A DNA stretch of 22,948 nt from an uncultured Oscillospiraceae bacterium (GCA_934572445.1 CAKTLD010000021.1:1-22948), one strand, 5' to 3'; shown: positions 1-9,324, counted from the first letter of the stretch. A program made the numbers and translations. Notes: generated by a model not told the origin, from the sequence alone.

Positions 1-1004
<1,004 letters not shown>

Positions 1005-1010
1005 TTATTT

Positions 1011-1094
1011 CACCGCCGGGGGGCGGTGTGTCTTGCGGAATGTGCGCAAAATTTAACGCTGATATATTGTAGCACAAAAGTTTCCGTGTGTAAA
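1011..1094 (-). promoter_or_regulatory. Promoter and leader hairpin of the PFOR gene
   Basis: On the minus strand TTTACA (1089-1094) and TACAAT (1066-1071) are separated by exactly 17 bases, a good sigma-A promoter. In the leader, a perfect 7-bp stem CACCGCC/GGCGGTG with a 4-base G/C-only loop (1011-1028) lies just upstream of the AGGAGG ribosome binding site. There is no U-run, so it is not a terminator; it may stabilise the 5' end or affect translation. Confidence 0.7.
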
Positions 1095-1150
1095 CGACTC
1101 ATTTTCGTAAAACATTCCTTTTTTTGCAAATATATCTTCATTTAATTTCA

Positions 1151-1245
1151 TTTTTGGCGATATTTTGAAATTTTTTATTCTTTTTGGCGATTTACACAAA
1201 AATTGCGCGCGGAGCATTTGCCTGATGCGAAAAGTGTGCTATACT
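1151..1245 (+). promoter_or_regulatory. Upstream region and probable promoter of the YifB gene
   Basis: TTGCCT (1218-1223) and TATACT (1240-1245) are 16 bases apart and lie about 60 bases ahead of the chosen start. Upstream, the 11-base direct repeat TTTTTGGCGAT occurs at 1151 and 1181, 30 bases apart, in AT-rich DNA. The repeat could be a regulator site or a chance repeat in low-complexity sequence. Apart from the PFOR and YifB promoters, nothing else was recognised in the 313-base gap. Confidence 0.5.
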
Positions 1246-1302
1246 GAACGGCAGAAGAGAAACAGGCGGCGCGCCGCACGGCGCGCGGAAGGGGGAAAAG
1301 CG

Positions 1303-2820
1303 ATGGTCACAGCGGTCCGCTCACTGGGGATTCAGGGGATCTCCGGCTATGAGGTGACGGTGGAATGTTTCCTTTCGGGAGGGCTTCCGGCGTTTGACAT
1401 CGTGGGCCTTGGCGACACGGCCGTCAAGGAATCGCGCGAGCGCGTGCGTGCGGCGGTGAAGAACTGCGGCGTAAAGTTCCCTGTCTCGCGCATCACGGTG
1501 AACCTTGCCCCCGCGGGCAAAAAGAAGGAGGGCACGCTCTACGACCTGCCCATCCTGCTCGGCATCCTCGCCTGCGCGGAGGAGATCAAGCCTCCCGCGA
1601 AAGACGCGGCTTTTGTCGGAGAGCTTTCCCTTACCGGCACGCTGCGCGCGGTGAACGGCGTTTTGCCGATGGCGATGGCCGCGGCGCGCGCCGGCATCAA
1701 GACGCTCTATGTCCCCGCGGCGAACGCCGCGGAAGCAACGCTGGCCGACGGCGTGACCGTCTACGGCGTGAGCGACGTCGTGTCGCTCGTGCAGCATCTG
1801 AAGGGGGAAAGGAAGCTCATGCCGCAGCCGAAGTGGCAGGCAGAGCAGACGAGAGAGACCGGCCCCGACTTCTCCGACGTCATGGGACAGGAGAACGTCA
1901 AGCGCGCGCTGGAGATCGCCGCCGCGGGCGGACACAACATTCTGCTGATCGGCTCGCCCGGCGCGGGCAAGTCGATGCTGGCGCGGCGGCTTCCGTCGAT
2001 CCTGCCCGACATGACGCGGCAGGAAGCGCTCGAGGCGACGGAGATCTGGTCGGTCGCGGGCCTGACCGACAGTGCGCACCCGATGCTGCTAAAACGCCCG
2101 TTCCGTGCGCCGCACCACACGCTCTCCGCCTCCGCCATGACCGGCGGCGGGCAGACGCCCAAGCCCGGCGAAATTTCGCTCGCGCACCACGGCGTGCTCT
2201 TTTTAGATGAATTGCCCGAGTTCCACCGCGACGTGCTCGAGGTGCTGCGCGCGCCCATCGAGGACGGCGAGGTCACCATCACCCGCGCCGCGGGCAGTAT
2301 CACGCTGCCGAGCCGCTTCATGCTCGTCGGCGCGATGAATCCCTGCCGCTGCGGCTGGTACGGCCACCCCTCGGGGCGCTGCCGCTGCACCAAGCAGCAG
2401 GTAGAAAAATACGTTGAAAAAATCTCGGGCCCGATGCTCGACCGCATGGACTTACATGTCAATGTCCCGAGCGTTGAATTTGAGGCGATGCGCCGGCGCG
2501 AAAAGGCGGAGTCCTCCGCCGATGTCAAGGCGCGCGTGAACGCCGCGCGGGAAAAGCAGAAGGCGCGCTTTGCGGGAACGAACGTTGCCTGCAATGCGCA
2601 CATGACGCCCGCGATGGTGGGCGAATTCTGCACGCTGGACGCCGCGGGCGAAAAGCTCTTAAAGGGCGCGTTTGAGCGCCTCGGCCTCACGGCCCGAAGC
2701 CACGATAGATTGCTGCGCGTCGCACGAACGATCGCGGACCTTGACGGCAGCGAGAAGGTCGAAGCGCACCATCTGGCCGAGGCCATTCAGTACCGCAATA
2801 CCGACATTTTACAGGGGTGA
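1303..2820 (+). CDS. YifB/ComM family Mg-chelatase-like AAA+ ATPase
   Basis: The 505-residue protein has the order of the YifB/ComM family: an N-terminal Lon-protease-like S5 fold domain (VRSLGIQGISGYEVTVE to about residue 190), an AAA+ ATPase core and a C-terminal Mg-chelatase-type domain. Walker A is GSPGAGKS at 217-224 and Walker B is GVLFLDELPEF from 297. A Cys-rich segment near 345-362 (MNPCRCGWYGHPSGRCRC) is typical of the family. ComM homologues are hexameric helicases that promote branch migration during recombination in natural transformation; that role is inferred from the family. An open frame extends upstream to 1165, but GAAGGGGG before 1303 and the start of family similarity there fix the start. 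The following gene begins almost at the stop codon. Confidence 0.93.
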   Translation: MVTAVRSLGIQGISGYEVTVECFLSGGLPAFDIVGLGDTAVKESRERVRAAVKNCGVKFPVSRITVNLAPAGKKKEGTLYDLPILLGILACAEEIKPPAKDAAFVGELSLTGTLRAVNGVLPMAMAAARAGIKTLYVPAANAAEATLADGVTVYGVSDVVSLVQHLKGERKLMPQPKWQAEQTRETGPDFSDVMGQENVKRALEIAAAGGHNILLIGSPGAGKSMLARRLPSILPDMTRQEALEATEIWSVAGLTDSAHPMLLKRPFRAPHHTLSASAMTGGGQTPKPGEISLAHHGVLFLDELPEFHRDVLEVLRAPIEDGEVTITRAAGSITLPSRFMLVGAMNPCRCGWYGHPSGRCRCTKQQVEKYVEKISGPMLDRMDLHVNVPSVEFEAMRRREKAESSADVKARVNAAREKQKARFAGTNVACNAHMTPAMVGEFCTLDAAGEKLLKGAFERLGLTARSHDRLLRVARTIADLDGSEKVEAHHLAEAIQYRNTDILQG

Positions 2821-2825
2821 ACACG

Positions 2826-3389
2826 ATGAAAAAGTACGACTACTATCTCCAGCTTGGCGCGATCATTCTTTTGAGCCATATCGCACAGTGCGCGCTCTTT
2901 CTGCTGCTGTTTGCGGCCTTTGGGGGCACGGGGACGACCTCGTCCTTTACGTTTGCCACGCCCGTCGGGCTGGCGCTCGGCGTCGCCTATGTGTCGGCGC
3001 TTTCCTTTCTGTTCGGCTGGGGACTGCGGCCAAAGGGCGGGATCGACAAAAACCGCTGCTGGAACGCGGCGATGGCACTCTATGTGCTGAACCTTGCGGC
3101 GCTTTTGGCAATGCCTGTTCCGTTTAGCTCAGGCAGTATTCTTGCGATGCTCTGGCAGCTGCCGATGGTGCCCGCCATGACCGCGGTGGACTGGCTGAGC
3201 GGGGAGAGCACGGCGCTTCAATATGTACTCTTTGCACTGCTGGCCGCCGTTGAGCCGCTGTGCCTGACGCTGGGCCTTTTGTGGAAGGGGAAAAAGCATG
3301 CCAGATCCGAAAACAACGAAAATTCAGCCGCATCTTCCGCCGACACGGAAACGGCTATGGTAAATGAGGAGAACAACACCAATGCATGA
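2826..3389 (+). CDS. Small polytopic membrane protein, unknown function
   Basis: The 187-residue protein has four to five hydrophobic helices (about residues 8-32, 40-65, 78-97, 102-122 and 130-155) and a polar C-terminal tail of about 30 residues rich in Asn, Ser and Glu. I do not recognise a family. ATG at 2826 is preceded by AGGGG at 2813-2817; a GTG at 2817 overlapping the yifB stop is an alternative that adds three residues. The last eight bases overlap thiI, and the three genes are closely packed, so it is probably cotranscribed with yifB and thiI. Context gives no functional clue. Confidence 0.8.
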   Translation: MKKYDYYLQLGAIILLSHIAQCALFLLLFAAFGGTGTTSSFTFATPVGLALGVAYVSALSFLFGWGLRPKGGIDKNRCWNAAMALYVLNLAALLAMPVPFSSGSILAMLWQLPMVPAMTAVDWLSGESTALQYVLFALLAAVEPLCLTLGLLWKGKKHARSENNENSAASSADTETAMVNEENNTNA

Positions 3390-4554
3390 AATGATCCTGT
3401 GCAAGCTCGGCGAGGTCGTGCTCAAGGGCCTGAACCGCCGCAGCTTTGAAGATAAGCTGATGGCGAACGTCAGCCGCCGCGTGTCGAAGTGCGGCAGCTT
3501 CCGTATTTATTCCAAGCAGAGCACCATCTACGTCGAGCCCAAAGACGAAAACTGCGACATAGAAGCCGCGTTTGAGGGCTGCAAGAAGGTTTTCGGCATC
3601 ATCGCCGTCTCGAAGGCGCTGCCGTGCGAAAAGGACATCCAGCAGATCATCGCCGCGGCGAAAAATTACCTTGAGCGTGACATGCGCACGGCGAAGAGCT
3701 TCAAGGTCGAGAGCAAGCGCGCCGACAAGACCTTCCCCTTGACATCGATTCAAATTTCCCAGCAGGTCGGCGGCGCGCTGCATCAGGCGTTTCCAACGTG
3801 CGAGGTCAATGTCCACGACCCCGCGCTCGTCGTCCACATCGAGATCCGCGACGATTCGGCCTACGTCCACGGTCCCGCCGAAGAGGGCGCGGGCGGTCTG
3901 CCTGTCGGCATGGGCGGTACGGCGGTCAGTCTGCTCTCCGGCGGCATCGACTCGCCCGTCTCGTCCTACATGATCGCCAAGCGCGGCGTCAAGCTCGAAA
4001 TGGTGCACTTTTTTTCCCCGCCCTACACGTCTGACGCGGCGAAGGAGAAGGTGCTTTCCCTTGCCAAGCTCTTAGTCCCCTGGTGCGGGCGGCTGACGGT
4101 GCAGATCGTGCCGTTTACCGAAATTCAGGAGGAAATTCGCCGTAACTGCCCCGAGGAGTTCTTCACGCTCATCATGCGCCGCTTTATGATGCGCATTTCC
4201 CAGCGCGTGGCTGATCAGGTCAATGCCAAGGCACTCGTCACGGGTGAAAACCTCGGTCAGGTCGCGTCCCAGACGATGGAGGCCCTGCGCGTGACCGAGG
4301 ACGTGGTCGATCTTCCCGTCCTGCGCCCGCTGATCGGCATGGATAAGGAAGAGATCGTGCGCCTGTCGAGAAAGATCGGCACGTTCGATACGTCGATCTT
4401 ACCCTATGAGGACTGCTGCACGGTCTTTACCCCGCGTCATCCGCGCACGAAGCCGAACCTCGACGAGGTCCGCGAGGCCGAGGCGGTCCTTGATATCGAG
4501 GGCCTCATCGACCGCGCGATGACGAACCGCGAGTTTGTGCGCATCAAGTTCTGA
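3382..4554 (+). CDS. thiI: tRNA 4-thiouridine synthase ThiI
   Basis: ThiI adenylates U8 of tRNA and transfers sulfur to form 4-thiouridine; in some bacteria it also supplies sulfur for the thiamine thiazole. The 390-residue protein has an N-terminal ferredoxin-like plus THUMP region (to about 165), then the PP-loop ATP-pyrophosphatase motif SGGIDSP at 186-192. Near the C-terminus is EDCCTVFTPRHP, with a Cys pair at 345-346, as in ThiI of Firmicutes. There is no rhodanese domain after it, so sulfur is probably delivered directly by a cysteine desulfurase; none is encoded in this window. ATG 3382 follows GAGGAG at a suitable distance; the in-frame ATG at 3364 lacks one. The gene overlaps the preceding one by eight bases. 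Confidence 0.95.
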   Translation: MHEMILCKLGEVVLKGLNRRSFEDKLMANVSRRVSKCGSFRIYSKQSTIYVEPKDENCDIEAAFEGCKKVFGIIAVSKALPCEKDIQQIIAAAKNYLERDMRTAKSFKVESKRADKTFPLTSIQISQQVGGALHQAFPTCEVNVHDPALVVHIEIRDDSAYVHGPAEEGAGGLPVGMGGTAVSLLSGGIDSPVSSYMIAKRGVKLEMVHFFSPPYTSDAAKEKVLSLAKLLVPWCGRLTVQIVPFTEIQEEIRRNCPEEFFTLIMRRFMMRISQRVADQVNAKALVTGENLGQVASQTMEALRVTEDVVDLPVLRPLIGMDKEEIVRLSRKIGTFDTSILPYEDCCTVFTPRHPRTKPNLDEVREAEAVLDIEGLIDRAMTNREFVRIKF

Positions 4555-4568
4555 AAGGAAGTCTTATC

Positions 4569-5054
4569 ATGGCAGAAAAAACAGTGGAACAGCGCTGCTA
4601 TGAAGCGCTCAAGGCGCGCGGCGTGACCTTCGCCGCGGCGGAGAGCTGTACCGGCGGTCTGATCGCAAAGCGCATCACGGATGTGCCGGGCGCGTCGGGC
4701 GTCTTTATGGGCGGCGTCGTGAGCTATACCAATATTGTCAAGAACCGCGTGCTCGGTGTTCCAGCGGAGCTGCTGGAGGAGTACGGCCCCGTGTCCGCGC
4801 CCGTCGCCCGCGCGATGGCTGAGGGGGCGCGCAAGGCGACGACGGCGGACTGCGCCGTCAGCGTCACAGGCGTCGCGGGACCCGACCGCGACGAGCGGGG
4901 AAATCCCGTCGGCACGGTGTTCATCGGATTTTCCTCTCCCGAGGAGACGATCGCCGAGCGCTTTGACTTCGGCACAAAGTCCCGCGCGGAAATTCGCGAG
5001 GAAGCCGCGGACGAAGCCTTCAAGCTGCTGGAGGAAAAGCTGAAGGAGCACTGA
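4569..5054 (+). CDS. CinA C-terminal domain protein, nicotinamide-nucleotide amidohydrolase (PncC-like)
   Basis: The 161-residue protein is the stand-alone C-terminal domain of CinA. Members deamidate nicotinamide mononucleotide to nicotinic acid mononucleotide, a pyridine nucleotide salvage step. The catalytic motif AESCTGGLI is at 24-32 (Ser26), followed by GVVSYTN, the YGPVSAPVARAMAEGAR helix and VTGVAGPDRDERGNPVGTV. The N-terminal molybdopterin-binding-like domain of full-length CinA is absent, and no upstream fragment of it was found, so this is the short PncC form. AAAGGAAG precedes the ATG. It lies 14 bases after thiI and ends at a bidirectional terminator, so it is the last gene of the yifB-thiI run. 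Confidence 0.92.
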   Translation: MAEKTVEQRCYEALKARGVTFAAAESCTGGLIAKRITDVPGASGVFMGGVVSYTNIVKNRVLGVPAELLEEYGPVSAPVARAMAEGARKATTADCAVSVTGVAGPDRDERGNPVGTVFIGFSSPEETIAERFDFGTKSRAEIREEAADEAFKLLEEKLKEH

Positions 5055-5064
5055 AACAGCGAAG

Positions 5065-5100
5065 AAAAAGCCACAGCTCAATTCTGAGCCGTGGCTTTTC
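5065..5100. terminator. Bidirectional intrinsic terminator
   Basis: AAAAGCCAC and GTGGCTTTT pair outside GCTCA/TGAGC, with one A-C mismatch between the two parts and loop ATTC. The stem has A and T runs on its outer ends, so it can stop the yifB-thiI-cinA transcript from the left and the GNAT transcript from the right. Confidence 0.85.
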
Positions 5101-5596
5101 TTATAACGATTTGAGGTAGAAGCGATCCATCGCACCGTGCTGCATACCCTGTGGCTTTAGGATCGGCTGGAAGCCGAGCTTAAAGGCGGATGGCGGCGTC
5201 GAATTTGGAGTGCATCTCGATATAGAGCTTTTCGTATCCTGCGTCCCTGGCGGCCTGCTCGACCGTTTCCGACAAACGTCTGCCGACGCGCTTGCCCTTG
5301 GCCGCGTCGGAGAGGTAGAGCTTTTGCAGCTCCGCGCAGCGGTCAAAGATCGCGGCCTCGGCAAAGCCGCAGCCGCCGAGCACCGTGCCATCCTCGCCGA
5401 CAGCGACGAAGTAGCCGCGCCCGGGTCTCGCGCTGCAAAACGCGCTCAGATGGTGGAGCTCGGGGCCAAAGTACGCCGTGCCGGGGATGTTCAGGTGGGA
5501 TTGCTCAAAATTCGTGCGGAAGATCCTGGCGATGAACGGGTCATCCGCCGCCATGACCGGGCGGATGGTAACGGAAGAGAGTGGGTGCTGTTCCAT
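5101..5596 (-). pseudogene. GNAT family N-acetyltransferase, frameshifted near the 3' end
   Basis: The frame from 5596 encodes 138 residues of a GNAT acyltransferase: beta-1 SSVTIRPVMAADD, a central FVAVGEDGTVLGGCGFAE, the acetyl-CoA loop KLYLSDAAKGKRVGRRL and then LYIEMHSKFDAAIRL, where it stops at 5180. The family's next segment (xYEKLGF) is found in another frame as KLGFQPILKPQGMQHGAMDR, running to a stop at 5101. The junction CTTTAAGCTC lacks about five bases relative to an expected Leu-Tyr-Glu-Lys-Leu coding stretch. The first frame alone lacks the last beta strands that complete the fold, so the product is probably inactive, unless this is an assembly error. AAAGG precedes the start. 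It follows the lipoprotein gene by 24 bases. The substrate is unknown. Confidence 0.8.
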
Positions 5597-5620
5597 AAAA
5601 GCAGCCTTTCTGCAAAAAAG

Positions 5621-6616
5621 TTAATCCATCAGATCAACGATCGTACCGCTGTCGTAAACGTGGACGGTGTCCCAATAGCGGATGCCGTTTGCGGTCATCG
5701 TGCCGGCGCCGACCTCGATGGACGTGCCCTGCGGCAGCCAGTCGGTGCAAGTTGCGTCGCCGCCGGAGAGGATCAGGACGGGAACGACCGTGTCGCCCCA
5801 CTGCTCCGTCTCGAACGAGCCGCCGCGGAAGACGGCGTTCAGCGTGCCGTCGATGTACTGCGTCTTTACGCTGCCGCCCGCGACGCAGAGGTCGCCGGAG
5901 AGCAGGAGTACCTCGGTCTCCAGCGCACCGGAGCGGACGAAGAGCGCGGGCGTGCCGCTGTACGGGCGGCCGTTCAGGAAAATGCCGCCGCTGCTGAGCG
6001 AGACACCGTCGAGGATCAGGCCGGGAAGGTACGGGAGGTTATCGCCCTCGACACCGATCCCTGCACCGTCGATGCGCAGTGTGCCGCTGCCGAGGATCAC
6101 GACCGTGCTGAAGCCTGTGAAGCAGGCGACATCGGATACGCCGCCGTCGGCCCAGCAGTCGCCGCTGATCTCAAGCAGCAGGATGCCGCCGGGGGTATTG
6201 GGAGAGAGATTGGGGATATAGCTGTCCTGCGCGGTCAGATGCGCGCAGTGGTAGCGCTCGCCGTTCCAGACAACGAGCCCCGCGCCGTAGTCGAACGTCG
6301 CTTTGCCGTCCGTCATGCCGGCGACGGAAATGCCGCTGTCGCCGTCCTGTAAGGCGAGGTCCTGATACTCCCCGCCGTACCACACGCTGTAGGTGGTCTG
6401 ATAGCCGCCGCCCGCATCCTGCGCGAGCGGGAGGGATTTGTCCTCTGCCAGGATATCCACGCCGCCGAGGTCATAGTAGAGAAGGCAGCTGTCGGGAAGC
6501 GTCGATTCCTGCGCGTTATCGACGGGCTTCTGCTCAGACGTGTCCGGCAGGGTCGTCTCGCCGCAGGCGGTGAGCAGAAAAACGAGGGAAAGGATGGCGG
6601 AAAACGCTTTTTTCAT
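5621..6616 (-). CDS. Secreted lipoprotein with repetitive beta-rich body
   Basis: The 331-residue protein begins with a lipoprotein signal peptide, MKKAFSAILSLVFLLTAC, with a lipobox LTAC and predicted lipidation at Cys18. A short polar linker follows (residues 19-45), then a body of short hydrophobic stretches alternating with Gly, Asp and Ser turns (GILLLEISGDCWADGG, TVVILGSGTLRIDGAG, GLILDGVSLSSGGIFLNG). That pattern suggests a right-handed beta-helix or similar solenoid. This fold is an inference and no enzyme motif was seen. AAGGAGG precedes the ATG. It lies 30 bases after the sugar kinase and 24 before the GNAT gene, so it is probably the middle gene of one transcription unit. It should sit on the outer face of the cell membrane. 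Confidence 0.82.
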   Translation of the reverse strand: MKKAFSAILSLVFLLTACGETTLPDTSEQKPVDNAQESTLPDSCLLYYDLGGVDILAEDKSLPLAQDAGGGYQTTYSVWYGGEYQDLALQDGDSGISVAGMTDGKATFDYGAGLVVWNGERYHCAHLTAQDSYIPNLSPNTPGGILLLEISGDCWADGGVSDVACFTGFSTVVILGSGTLRIDGAGIGVEGDNLPYLPGLILDGVSLSSGGIFLNGRPYSGTPALFVRSGALETEVLLLSGDLCVAGGSVKTQYIDGTLNAVFRGGSFETEQWGDTVVPVLILSGGDATCTDWLPQGTSIEVGAGTMTANGIRYWDTVHVYDSGTIVDLMD

Positions 6617-6646
6617 GGCGGGGCCTCCTTATTGATTTTAATTCGT

Positions 6647-7603
6647 TCAGAATTCCAACGCGAGCTGAGCCTCGTCGGGATCGGGCAGATCGATGCCGAA
6701 TTCGCTGGGCAGGTAGCGCGGGCAGACATTTTCACCCGTAGTGATGACCGAGGCGGCCAGACGCGTGCCGATCTCGCAGGATTCCATCATCGTTTTGCCG
6801 TAGGTCTGGCCGATGACGACGCCGGCGAAGAAGGCGTCACCCGCACCGGTGGTATCCTTCACGTCAACTTTCTTGGCGGGACACCAGCCGTCCTCACCGT
6901 CGAGCGTGGCGAAGACCGCGCCCTGCGCGCCCATCGTGACGACCATGCGTGAGATCTGCGCGGCGCGGATCTTGACGCGCAGCGTTTCGAGCATCTCCTC
7001 GGGCGTGACATCGTCAAAATTTTCGGAAAAGAGGATACCGGCCTCCTGCTGGTTGCAGATGAAGCAGTGGACCGAGCGCAGGAAGTCGCGCCGCTCCACG
7101 GCAATGCTCATGTTGGAAACGACAGCGTAGATGGGCTTATCAAACTTTTCCGCCAGCGCGAAGGTGCGCTTGACGACCTCCTTGTCCATGTCGATCTCCA
7201 ACGAGATGCTGTCGGCATTGGAGAAGATCTCCTCGCCCTGCTCATCAAGAATAGCGGCGATGGGACGGAGATCCGGACGCTTGGAGATGGCGGCGGTCAC
7301 GTCGCCGGAATTGTCAAAGATGGCGAGCCAGGTGCCCATGCCGTCCTCGGTGCGGCGCATATAGCGCGTGTCGACCTTGTGGCTGCGGAGCTTTTTGATC
7401 ACATCCTCGCCCGCGCTCGTCTCATCGACAAGGCTGACGAACGTGGGGCGCAGCTCGACGTTGGCGATGTCCTCGACGATGTTGCGGCTCACGCCGCCGT
7501 GCACCTGCACCACGCGGCCGGCGTTGCGCCCGCCGGGGATGTAGGCGGAAAGGGGATAGCCCTTGATATCAACAAAAACGGCGCCCAAAACGACAATACC
7601 CAT
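6647..7603 (-). CDS. PfkB family carbohydrate/nucleoside kinase
   Basis: The 318-residue protein is a ribokinase-like (PfkB) sugar kinase. It starts MGIVVLGAVFVDIKGYP, has a GGVSRNIVEDIANV segment like PfkB signature 1, and signature 2 DTTGAGDAFFAG at 250-261, where Asp256 is the catalytic base and GAG the anion hole. Members phosphorylate sugars or nucleosides with ATP. The N-terminus resembles kinases annotated for pseudouridine or related nucleosides, but the substrate cannot be fixed from sequence, and no psuG-like glycosidase is adjacent. GGAGGT before 7603 fixes the start; an open frame extends to 7654. It heads a probable operon with the lipoprotein and GNAT genes. Confidence 0.9.
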   Translation of the reverse strand: MGIVVLGAVFVDIKGYPLSAYIPGGRNAGRVVQVHGGVSRNIVEDIANVELRPTFVSLVDETSAGEDVIKKLRSHKVDTRYMRRTEDGMGTWLAIFDNSGDVTAAISKRPDLRPIAAILDEQGEEIFSNADSISLEIDMDKEVVKRTFALAEKFDKPIYAVVSNMSIAVERRDFLRSVHCFICNQQEAGILFSENFDDVTPEEMLETLRVKIRAAQISRMVVTMGAQGAVFATLDGEDGWCPAKKVDVKDTTGAGDAFFAGVVIGQTYGKTMMESCEIGTRLAASVITTGENVCPRYLPSEFGIDLPDPDEAQLALEF

Positions 7604-7634
7604 GGGGAAACCTCCAGCAGCAGATATTAATAAC

Positions 7635-7663
7635 AGTATATCATGCTTTGGCACGAAAGGAAA
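7635..7663 (-). promoter_or_regulatory. Probable promoter of the sugar kinase operon
   Basis: TATACT (7635-7640) is preceded by TGA, giving an extended -10 (TGN). TTTCCT (7658-7663) at a 17-base spacing is only a weak -35. It lies between the transporter terminator and the kinase ribosome binding site. Confidence 0.5.
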
Positions 7664-7689
7664 GCCTCTTTACGCCCCGCGGACGAAGA

Positions 7690-7720
7690 AAAGCGCCGGA
7701 CCAGATCGGTCCGGCGCTTT
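7690..7720 (-). terminator. Terminator after the NhaC-family transporter
   Basis: A perfect 13-bp stem, AAAGCGCCGGACC with GGTCCGGCGCTTT and a five-base loop, is followed on the minus strand by TCTTC. It lies 31 bases past the transporter stop codon. Confidence 0.8.
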
Positions 7721-7751
7721 GGATATTGCGGGATGGGACGCTGCGCTGCGG

Positions 7752-9290
7752 TCAGTCCACAAAGCGTGCCTTCTGCGCCTCCATATTGCGGATGGCAAAG
7801 AGGGTCGCAACGGTCAGCACCGCGCCGACAGCAAGGCAGATGATCCAGTTCTGAATGAAGCCGGCGAGAATGAAGCTTACAAAGCTCAGCGCGGCAACGG
7901 TAATGGCATAGGGCAGCTGGGTGGCAACGTGGTTGACGTGCTCGCACTGCGCGCCTGCGGAGGACATGATGGTCGTATCGGAGATGGGAGAGCAGTGGTC
8001 GCCGCACACAGCGCCCGCGCAGCAGGCAGAAATGCCGATGTAGAGAAGGGTGCTGTCGCTGGGGAAGATGGCGGTGACGATAGGGATGAGGATACCGAAG
8101 GTGCCCCAGGACGTGCCGGAGGCAAAGGCCAGCACGCACGCGACAAGGAAGATGACCGCGGGGAGCATGTTGTAGAGTCCCTCGGAGGCGGCATACATCA
8201 GGTCGTGCACATAGTCCGCAGCGCCCAGCGCGTTGAGCGTGGTCTTGAGCGAGACGGCGAGCGTCAGGATGATGATGGGGGAGATCATGGCCTGGAAGCC
8301 CTTGGGGATGCAGCCCATGGCGTCACGGAAGCCGACGACGCGGCGGGCGACAAGGTAGATAACAGTGAGGACCAGCGCGATCAGACCGCCCCAGGGGAGG
8401 CCGACGAACGCGTCGGTGTTGCCGAAGGCACCGATGAAGTCGCCGGCGCAGTCAGTGCCGCCCCAGGCGTCGGTGCCGAAGAAGCCGCCGACGTAGATCA
8501 TACCGATAGTGCAGGTGACGATCAGAATAGCTACGGGGATGACAAGGTCGATCACGCGGCCGCGGGGATTGGCGTTCTCCTCGGCGCTGTTGTCGGCAGC
8601 GGAGAGGTCGCCGGTGGAGTGGGCGCGCTCTTCAAAGCCGCGCATGGGGCCGTAGTCAAAGCGCATGAGCGTAATGGCGATGATGAAGACGAACGTCAGC
8701 AGAGAGTAGAAGTTATAGGGGATGGCGCGGATGAACAGCTCGATGCCGGAGATGCCAGTATCAAGGTCCTCTGCGGTAGAGGAGACGGCGGCGGCCCAGG
8801 ACGAGATCGGCGCGATCATGCACACGGGGGCGGCAGTGGCGTCGATGAGGTAGGCGAGCTTGGGGCGGGAGATCTGGTGACGGTCGGTCACGGGACGCAT
8901 GACAGAGCCGACGGTCAGGCAGTTGAAGTAGTCGTCAATGAAGATCAGGATGCCGAGGGCAAAGGTCGCAAGCTCGGCGCCCACGCGGGTGTGGATATTC
9001 TTTTCTGCCCAGCGGCCGAAGGCTGCGCTGCCGCCGGCCAGATTGACGAGCGCCACGATGATGCCCAGCAGCACGAGAAAGAGGAAAATGCCGGCGTTAT
9101 CGGCGATGGCGGTGACGAGGCCGTCGTTGATGATCATATCGATCGTTGCGATGGGGGAGAAGTTGCAGGCGAACAGTGCGCCGACAACTACGCCGATGAA
9201 GAGGGACGAATACGCTTCCTTGGTGATCAGCGCCAGCGTGATGGCGATGATGGGGGGCACGAGCGCCCAGAAGGTTCCTGCGAAGGTCAT
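7752..9290 (-). CDS. NhaC-superfamily transporter, probable lysine permease (LysW type)
   Basis: The 512-residue polytopic membrane protein has about 12 hydrophobic helices and NhaC-family segments: NLAGGSAAFGRWAEK, ILIFIDDYFNCLTVGSVMRPVTD, LIDATAAPVCMIAPISSWAA, FASGTSWGTFGILIPI and CAGAVCGDHCSPISDTTIMSSAG. By family it could be a Na+/H+ antiporter, but it sits directly behind a complete lysine riboswitch. Comparative work on lysine regulons predicted NhaC-superfamily lysine transporters (LysW) under such elements, so lysine uptake, perhaps Na+-coupled, is the better inference. GGAG eight bases before 9290 fixes the start; an open frame extends to 9320. It is transcribed alone, between its attenuator and a terminator. 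An antisense frame almost as long was rejected. Confidence 0.9.
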   Translation of the reverse strand: MTFAGTFWALVPPIIAITLALITKEAYSSLFIGVVVGALFACNFSPIATIDMIINDGLVTAIADNAGIFLFLVLLGIIVALVNLAGGSAAFGRWAEKNIHTRVGAELATFALGILIFIDDYFNCLTVGSVMRPVTDRHQISRPKLAYLIDATAAPVCMIAPISSWAAAVSSTAEDLDTGISGIELFIRAIPYNFYSLLTFVFIIAITLMRFDYGPMRGFEERAHSTGDLSAADNSAEENANPRGRVIDLVIPVAILIVTCTIGMIYVGGFFGTDAWGGTDCAGDFIGAFGNTDAFVGLPWGGLIALVLTVIYLVARRVVGFRDAMGCIPKGFQAMISPIIILTLAVSLKTTLNALGAADYVHDLMYAASEGLYNMLPAVIFLVACVLAFASGTSWGTFGILIPIVTAIFPSDSTLLYIGISACCAGAVCGDHCSPISDTTIMSSAGAQCEHVNHVATQLPYAITVAALSFVSFILAGFIQNWIICLAVGAVLTVATLFAIRNMEAQKARFVD

Positions 9291-9324
9291 GATGTTTCTC
9301 CTTTCCTGTGTGTTCAGCACAGAT

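Noticed and set aside
5210..6352. Plus-strand 380-codon frame opposite GNAT and lipoprotein genes
   Set aside because: It spans two real minus-strand genes and the gap between them and has no recognisable domain.
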